From NCBI GenBank assembly GCA_030407085.1, contig CM059586.1:100453501-100517500 (forward strand): 64,000 nucleotides of DNA. Direction: 5' to 3'. This document shows, in pieces, positions 59,706 through 64,000 of this stretch (the first letter of the stretch is position 1; each line of letters starts with the position of its first letter). The position numbers were made by a program, and so were the translations under genes. This DNA is from Trichopria drosophilae. Taxonomy: Eukaryota > Arthropoda > Insecta > Hymenoptera > Diapriidae. A model generated the notes under the pieces. It was not told where the DNA came from. It was given only the letters and a program-made list of their open reading frames with translations, and did not search any database.

Positions 59706-60394
59706 ATTCGCTGGAGAAGGCCTTTGTTAGAAATTTTTAATTTAAATTGACTAAATCATCTGGAAATTAGCATTCTACAAAAGCAAAAATCATCATTATA
59801 GACGAAATACTAAAATAAAAAAATAATAAGAGAAGTATTTAAAAATTTATCAGGCGTTTTCAGAAAGGAAGCGAAAATAGTCTATTATCGAATATCGTTG
59901 TTCAATACACTGTTAAAATTTGTAACAATTGTTTAATGTATAAATAATTACAGCTGATTAATTGTAAGGGAAAATTGATTCTTACAAACAATTAAGCTCA
60001 CAAGTTATTAGAAAATTTCATACAATTATAATATTAAAAGTTAAATTTTATTACATCGTAGTAAGACGTCACCGATCAATTTCATGACATACTTATAAAA
60101 TAAAAGAAATTTAAATATTCTACAATTATTTCGATAATATTACAACTAATCTTTTCTTGAACGCACGTAGAATAAAACACATAACAAAATATAAATTTGC
60201 TGATAAATCGAATATGCGTTACACAATGAAACGTTTATTAATATCGAATCATAAAATTCTAGTAAAAAATAGAAAAATCACAGGTCACCGAATTTAATTC
60301 GCAACGAAATAGCATCTATTATTTTATAAAAGACAATCTTCTAAACTGAATTATTATTGAGAGGAGATAAGAGAATTGTTGCAACAATACTTAG
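59706..60394. other. AT-rich sequence; 3' flank of the possible exon at 60.4 kb
   Basis: A minus-strand AATAAA (about 60233-60238) lies about 160 bases beyond the stop codon of that exon. No other feature. Confidence 0.35.
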
Positions 60395-60521
60395 CTAGAT
60401 TTTTGAGTACGTCGTTGAATAATCGCCCGGCGATTGTTCAAATTTCAGTTCGTCGTCCTCGAAATGGCGGATGGCGTCTAGGACAATAATTGGAGCTTTA
60501 TAGAATAGCTGACGTTGACTA
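60395..60521 (-). CDS. Possible terminal coding exon of an unknown minus-strand gene
   Basis: On the minus strand a T-rich tract and acceptor (TTTATTTTTTATCGTTC...GGTGCAG|T) precede a 41-codon frame. Its central residues read F-Y-K-A-P-I-I-V-L-D-A-I-R-H-F-E-D-D-E-L, with a tail G-D-Y-S-T-T-Y-S-K-I before TAG. Composition is GC-elevated (ATGGCGGATGGCGTC-type sequence) in an AT-rich setting and looks coding. Upstream exons would lie beyond 62-64 kb, past several mobile elements. The family is not recognised. Confidence 0.35.
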
Positions 60522-60704
60522 CTGCACCGATGTCAAGAACGATAAAAAATAAACTTCCGAAGTGGAACAAGATAAGTCATTCTTGAAAAGTCCATTTCCA
60601 AACGAACTTGGATGTTGTGCAGTGGTGGAAAATTGTAGAAATGTTGAAAAACTTTGTAGAATTTTCGATTTTCACCATGGTCTTTTTCGGTTTTTACTTT
60701 TTTT

Positions 60705-62025
60705 CTCAAAAACCACACAACTTAAAAATTTGCAAAAAATCAGAAAAATAGTACTTATCAAAACGCACATAACAATTTTTTGTTATTATTTAACAGCCTA
60801 TATACAAAGAGAAAAAAAAACATTTAAATTTTCAAAATTAATTTTCAGTAGCTAAATGTGGAGTTGGCACCGCCATTTTTTCCCCAAAATTGCATCTTCA
60901 CAATCTGCATTTTGTGAAATTTTTTCGAATTTTTATATTTGGTGCTACTAAGTGAAAATCATTAAAAACTTGCTTTTTCCATAAAAAGCACCCTTAATTC
61001 GATATATTCGATAAAATTCAGAAGATTTTATTCTGATATTCAGTGGCTATTTTTTTATTTTAAAACATTTCTCTGTTTCCATGGAATTCGATAAAGCAAA
61101 CAAAATGAATAATGAATTTGGTTAATGCCTTATTAATTGTTTATATAGTTTAAAAAATATCTACAATAAATTGTAATCAATATATATAGATATAGTGTCA
61201 TATGGACTCAATAGTGTTATTAAGGTTTTAGACCAATCCAGACACGTAAATAAGAAAACATTAAATGTTATATTCATTATGATTCGAACACAACAGGACA
61301 TCGCGGTATATTGCGCTACTCATGCAAATGTGCAAATGGTTTAAGAACCATTGGTTGTTGTGCACATATACCCGTTATCTATGTATCAAATCTAAAATTT
61401 AGAACTTTGTATTTTTATATTCTGAATAAATATAAATTGTCTACCTACTATCCAATAATTTTGCAATTTAAATTTATAATTTTTGGTGATGATTTTTTTT
61501 TTAATTTATATAAAACCCATTTTTTTAATACTATTAAAATTTCATGAAGATTAACAATTTTATAGATACGGTATCCTAATTATATAAATAATTAATAAGG
61601 AATTAAGTGAATTCATTATTCATTTTTTCTGCTATATAGAGATTTTAAGAAAACAGAAATGTTTTAAAATGTGTTTAAAATGAGAATAAAATAAAGTCTT
61701 CTGAAGCTTGTCCGACACATTAAAACCCAGAATTAATGATGTTTTTTACGGAAAAATCAAGTTTTTAATGATTTTCACCTAGGCGCACCAAATATAAAAA
61801 TTCGAAAAAATTTGACAAAATGCAGATTGTGAAGATTCAATTTTGAGAAAAAAATGGCGGTGCCAACTCCACATTTAGCTAGTAAAAATGAATTCTGAAA
61901 ATTTAAATATTTTTTATCTCGTTATGTACACGTTATTAAATAATAAAAAAAATATTGTTTCGTGTGTTTCGATAAGCACTATTTTTCTGATTTTTTTTTC
62001 AAATTTTTAAGTTATATGGTTTTAG
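60705..62025. mobile_element. 1.3-kb element with ~290-bp inverted arms and a transposase relic
   Basis: Left (60705-60990) and right (61740-62025) arms pair through CACAACTTAAAAATTTG, ATCAGAAAAATAGT(A/G)CTTATC, GCTAAATGTGGAGTTGGCAC and ATATTTGGTGC. The spacer of about 750 bp is AT-rich and holds the zinc-finger-like relic at 61302-61370. It is a non-autonomous derivative of a larger DNA transposon. Confidence 0.85.
61302..61400 (+). pseudogene. SWIM-like zinc-finger remnant of a DDE transposase
   Basis: The frame reads R-Y-S-C-K-C-A-N-G-L-R-T-I-G-C-C-A-H followed by hydrophobic residues. The pattern C-x-C-x-x-G-x-R-T-x-G-x-C-A-H is one I know from the C-terminal part of certain animal DDE-type transposon proteins, where W-Y-L-(G/S)-Y-A-R follows. 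Here the downstream sequence has decayed. It is the only protein-level clue to the parent of the 1.3-kb inverted-repeat element. Confidence 0.5.
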
Positions 62026-62369
62026 CCCAGGAAACGAACGAAAAAATAGAGGGTAACCCGGAACAAATTGCAACAGGACCGATTTTTTCGTGATAATTAC
62101 TAAAGAATGAGTTAAAAAACATATTCAAAATCGCCGAAAATCGGAGTGGGGGAAAGCTGTTTTTTTGACAAAATATGCCTAATTTTATTTAAAAACGGCT
62201 GTAACTTTTTAACGACGCATTACAGTTTAAAATATGTCAAACAAAAGTTGTAGAAAATGAAAAAATCTATAAAAAAGGTAAGAATGATATTTTCTCTATC
62301 TGTCGCCATTTTTGAGATAATGACTTCGAAAGTTGCAACTTATTACAATGTTGGTCAAAACGAGCCTTA
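62026..62369. other. Spacer between two inverted-repeat elements
   Basis: No gene; the sequence is AT-rich with phrases such as AAAAACGGCTGTAACTTTTT that resemble repeat DNA. Confidence 0.4.
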
Positions 62370-63192
62370 TTATTCTATTTTTTGTAAAGTATATATGTAA
62401 TTTCCGATATATTTTTGACGCTAAAATGCTAACGCTCACAATATCCCCTTTTTAGGTTATATTTCTCTGAAAAGTGAGGTTATGTCGGACAAACCGTCAT
62501 TTTATACAGTCAACCCTCTCAATAGTTCCGCTTCCCCAGTTTCTCGAACGAGCTGTTCCCCCACTACTAATCCGGAATTTTTTCTCTAGAATTTTAGGTA
62601 CCTTATTCTCAATAGTTCCGCTAAGCAAGATCGCTTTCTTGTGTCATTCATAGTAAATATTTTTTTGTTCTAAACTTGCAATATAAGAAGTGTAACACCG
62701 AAAATAAGAGAATGTAGGCGAAAAGTGTAGTATATAATAGGTAGAAATTGATAGCATATTTCGATAGACTGCAATGATATTAGGCCTATGTGTCATGAAC
62801 TTTTAATCGCTAACTTTTAACTTTTAAAACTCAAAACTGTAAGTTTAAAAGGAACGCACTTCTTTTCTTTTCTTTCGTACTTACAGTTGTGTGTTTTACT
62901 AGTAATAATTACGGCTAAATACAGCTAAAAGTTCATTCTGTATAGGCTCTTTTTTAAAAAATATGACCTAAAAAGGGGATATTGTGAGCGTTAGCATTCT
63001 TTTCTTTTCTTTCGTACTTACAGTTGTGTGTTTTACTAGTAATAATTACGGCTAAATACAGCTAAAAGTTCATTCTGTATAGGCTCTTTTTTAAAAAATA
63101 TGACCTAAAAAGGGGATATTGTGAGCGTTAGCATTTCAGCGTCAAAAATATATCGGAAATTACATATATATTTACTATTTTTATATTCTTAT
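62370..63192. mobile_element. ~820-bp fold-back element with ~95-bp arms
   Basis: The left arm (62370-62466) and right arm (63096-63192) share TATATGTAATTTCCGATATA, TTTTTGACGCT(A/G)AAATGCTA and CGCTCACAATATCCCCTTTT in inverted orientation. The inside contains CAGTCAACCCTCTCAATAG, which resembles the end of a separate pogo-like element, so nesting is possible. No ORF. Confidence 0.8.
62860..63133 (+). repeat. Exact 137-bp tandem duplication
   Basis: Units 62860-62996 and 62997-63133 look identical at every base I compared, from TTCTTTTCTTTTCTTTCGTA to GTGAGCGTTAGCAT. The second unit supplies the right arm of the fold-back element, so the duplication happened within it. Either very recent or an assembly artefact. 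Confidence 0.9.
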
Positions 63193-63480
63193 CCGGCTAG
63201 ACCCTTTAGACTCCCGCAAATTTAGACTCATTCAACCTCTCAAAGTTAGACGGTCCATTCCGTGTTCCTTTTGTTCCCTTACCCCCTCCAATAAATATAG
63301 CATGGCAGCTGAGCAGGCTGAGCAGAAAGGCAGAAAGTGATAAACAAGCAAAGAGCCACAAAAGTAGTGAACTGGTGGTGTAGTGGGGGTTTGAAAGCCA
63401 TCGAGTGGAAGAGTATAAATTTGAGAAGTCAAGTTGGGGAAGTGAATTCGCCAGAGTCTAAATTTGAGATGTTCGACTGT
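63193..63480. mobile_element. Decayed pogo-like MITE
   Basis: The phrase AAATTTAGACTC occurs near the left end (63217-63228) and inverted near the right (GAGTCTAAATTTGAGA). The right boundary GTTCGACTGTA resembles the CAGTCGAAC-type ends of pogo/Tigger elements. Left end is degenerate. Non-coding; the 66-codon minus-strand frame is incidental. Confidence 0.4.
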
Positions 63481-63502
63481 ACATGATGAAATGTCTATGC
63501 CC

Positions 63503-63740
63503 GCATGGAAAAAATATTCGATGAATATATATGCGAGAATATATGTGGCATATATTTCATATATTGCATTTTTCGCCGAAAATATATGACATATGTAGGT
63601 TGAATATATGCCAGATATAAGTTTAAAACTATATGTGCTTTCATATATCTAACATATATGTCACATATTGCATTTTTCGCCGAAAATATAGGTGCATTTA
63701 TTTACCATATATGTCGCATATATTTATTTTCCGTGTGGGT
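63503..63740. mobile_element. ~240-bp MITE with CCCRCAYGGAAAA ends
   Basis: The left end CCCGCATGGAAAAAATATTC is mirrored by ATTTATTTTCCGTGTGGG on the right. ATATG-rich inner sequence recurs in both orientations. The 23-base palindromic phrase centred on TTTTCGCCGAAAA, preceded by ATATTGCA, appears twice (near 63560-63588 and 63663-63690). No ORF. Confidence 0.7.
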
Positions 63741-63742
63741 GT

Positions 63743-64000
63743 ATAGCATCTTTCACCATATAGTTATGACCATGTGACGGTAGATGAAGTTGTAGCTCGC
63801 TTTTGAGCAGGATCATAATATTATTTCGCACAAATGCCGACAAATATCGTTGACGACGCCAATAATATTATAAGGAGAGCTCATCATCACTTTACATCTT
63901 CAGCGTTCATCAATCATACTCCTCAGCATTTGTCATAATGTGCCATATCGCTTTCGAGATAATGGCTTTTATTTCTCTTCACCTTTGATGATCACATTCA
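63743..64000. other. Window edge, no gene seen
   Basis: GC slightly elevated; short frames only. Confidence 0.4.

Overview
The window looks like an arthropod, most likely insect, nuclear genome. It is strongly AT-rich, gene-poor and intron-rich. It is packed with Metazoa/insect-type transposable elements: LOA-like and Jockey-like non-LTR retrotransposons, a Tc1/mariner-type element with CAGGGTGTCCCA ends, a PIF/Harbinger MITE flanked by TAA, TA-flanked MITEs and many fold-back elements. A hymenopteran host is my guess from the style of the repeats; nothing here proves it. There is no bacterial-style gene organisation, no CRISPR array and no functional tRNA or rRNA gene.

Layout. 1-17.5 kb: AT-rich sequence with a 650-bp fold-back (4.2-4.9 kb), a tRNA-like SINE head beside it, a GC-rich block at 5.6-5.9 kb and a possible first exon (14.6 kb, minus). 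17.5-19.8 kb: a three-unit inverted repeat full of TTGTACAA and GTCACGTGAC, then a TA-flanked mariner-type element (18573-19765) that keeps only the last 24 codons of a transposase. 20-33 kb: mostly featureless AT-rich DNA with two copies of a 260-bp MITE, a Harbinger MITE and a likely terminal exon (32351-32448, minus). 33-37.8 kb: a graveyard of non-LTR retrotransposon fragments and small MITEs.

38.3-46.6 kb: the best host-gene candidate, on the minus strand. A short first coding exon (46294-46229, ending GAG|GTGAGG) and a 127-codon exon (38719-38336) join in phase 0 across a 7.5-kb intron loaded with MITEs and a 5S-rRNA-derived fragment. The exon at 32351-32448 is phase-compatible as an alternative 3' end.

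46.8-57.1 kb: a 10-kb segment bounded by inverted ~160-bp arms. Inside lie a minisatellite of about nine 120-bp units and a full-length LOA-like retrotransposon (49808-55864) with 13-bp target duplications. Its ORF1 and ORF2 (endonuclease, reverse transcriptase, RNase H, terminal zinc knuckle) are almost intact. ORF2 is broken by a 1068-bp solo-LTR-like insert (54386-55453) flanked by GATAG. 57-64 kb: a dense series of fold-back elements and MITEs, one with a zinc-finger-like transposase remnant and one with an exact 137-bp tandem duplication, plus a possible terminal exon at 60395-60521 (minus).

The selfish elements are nested in order: retrotransposon inside or beside a minisatellite, solo LTR inside the retrotransposon, MITE inside an older retrotransposon. 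This gives relative insertion ages. All family assignments are from motifs read by eye; no database search was possible.
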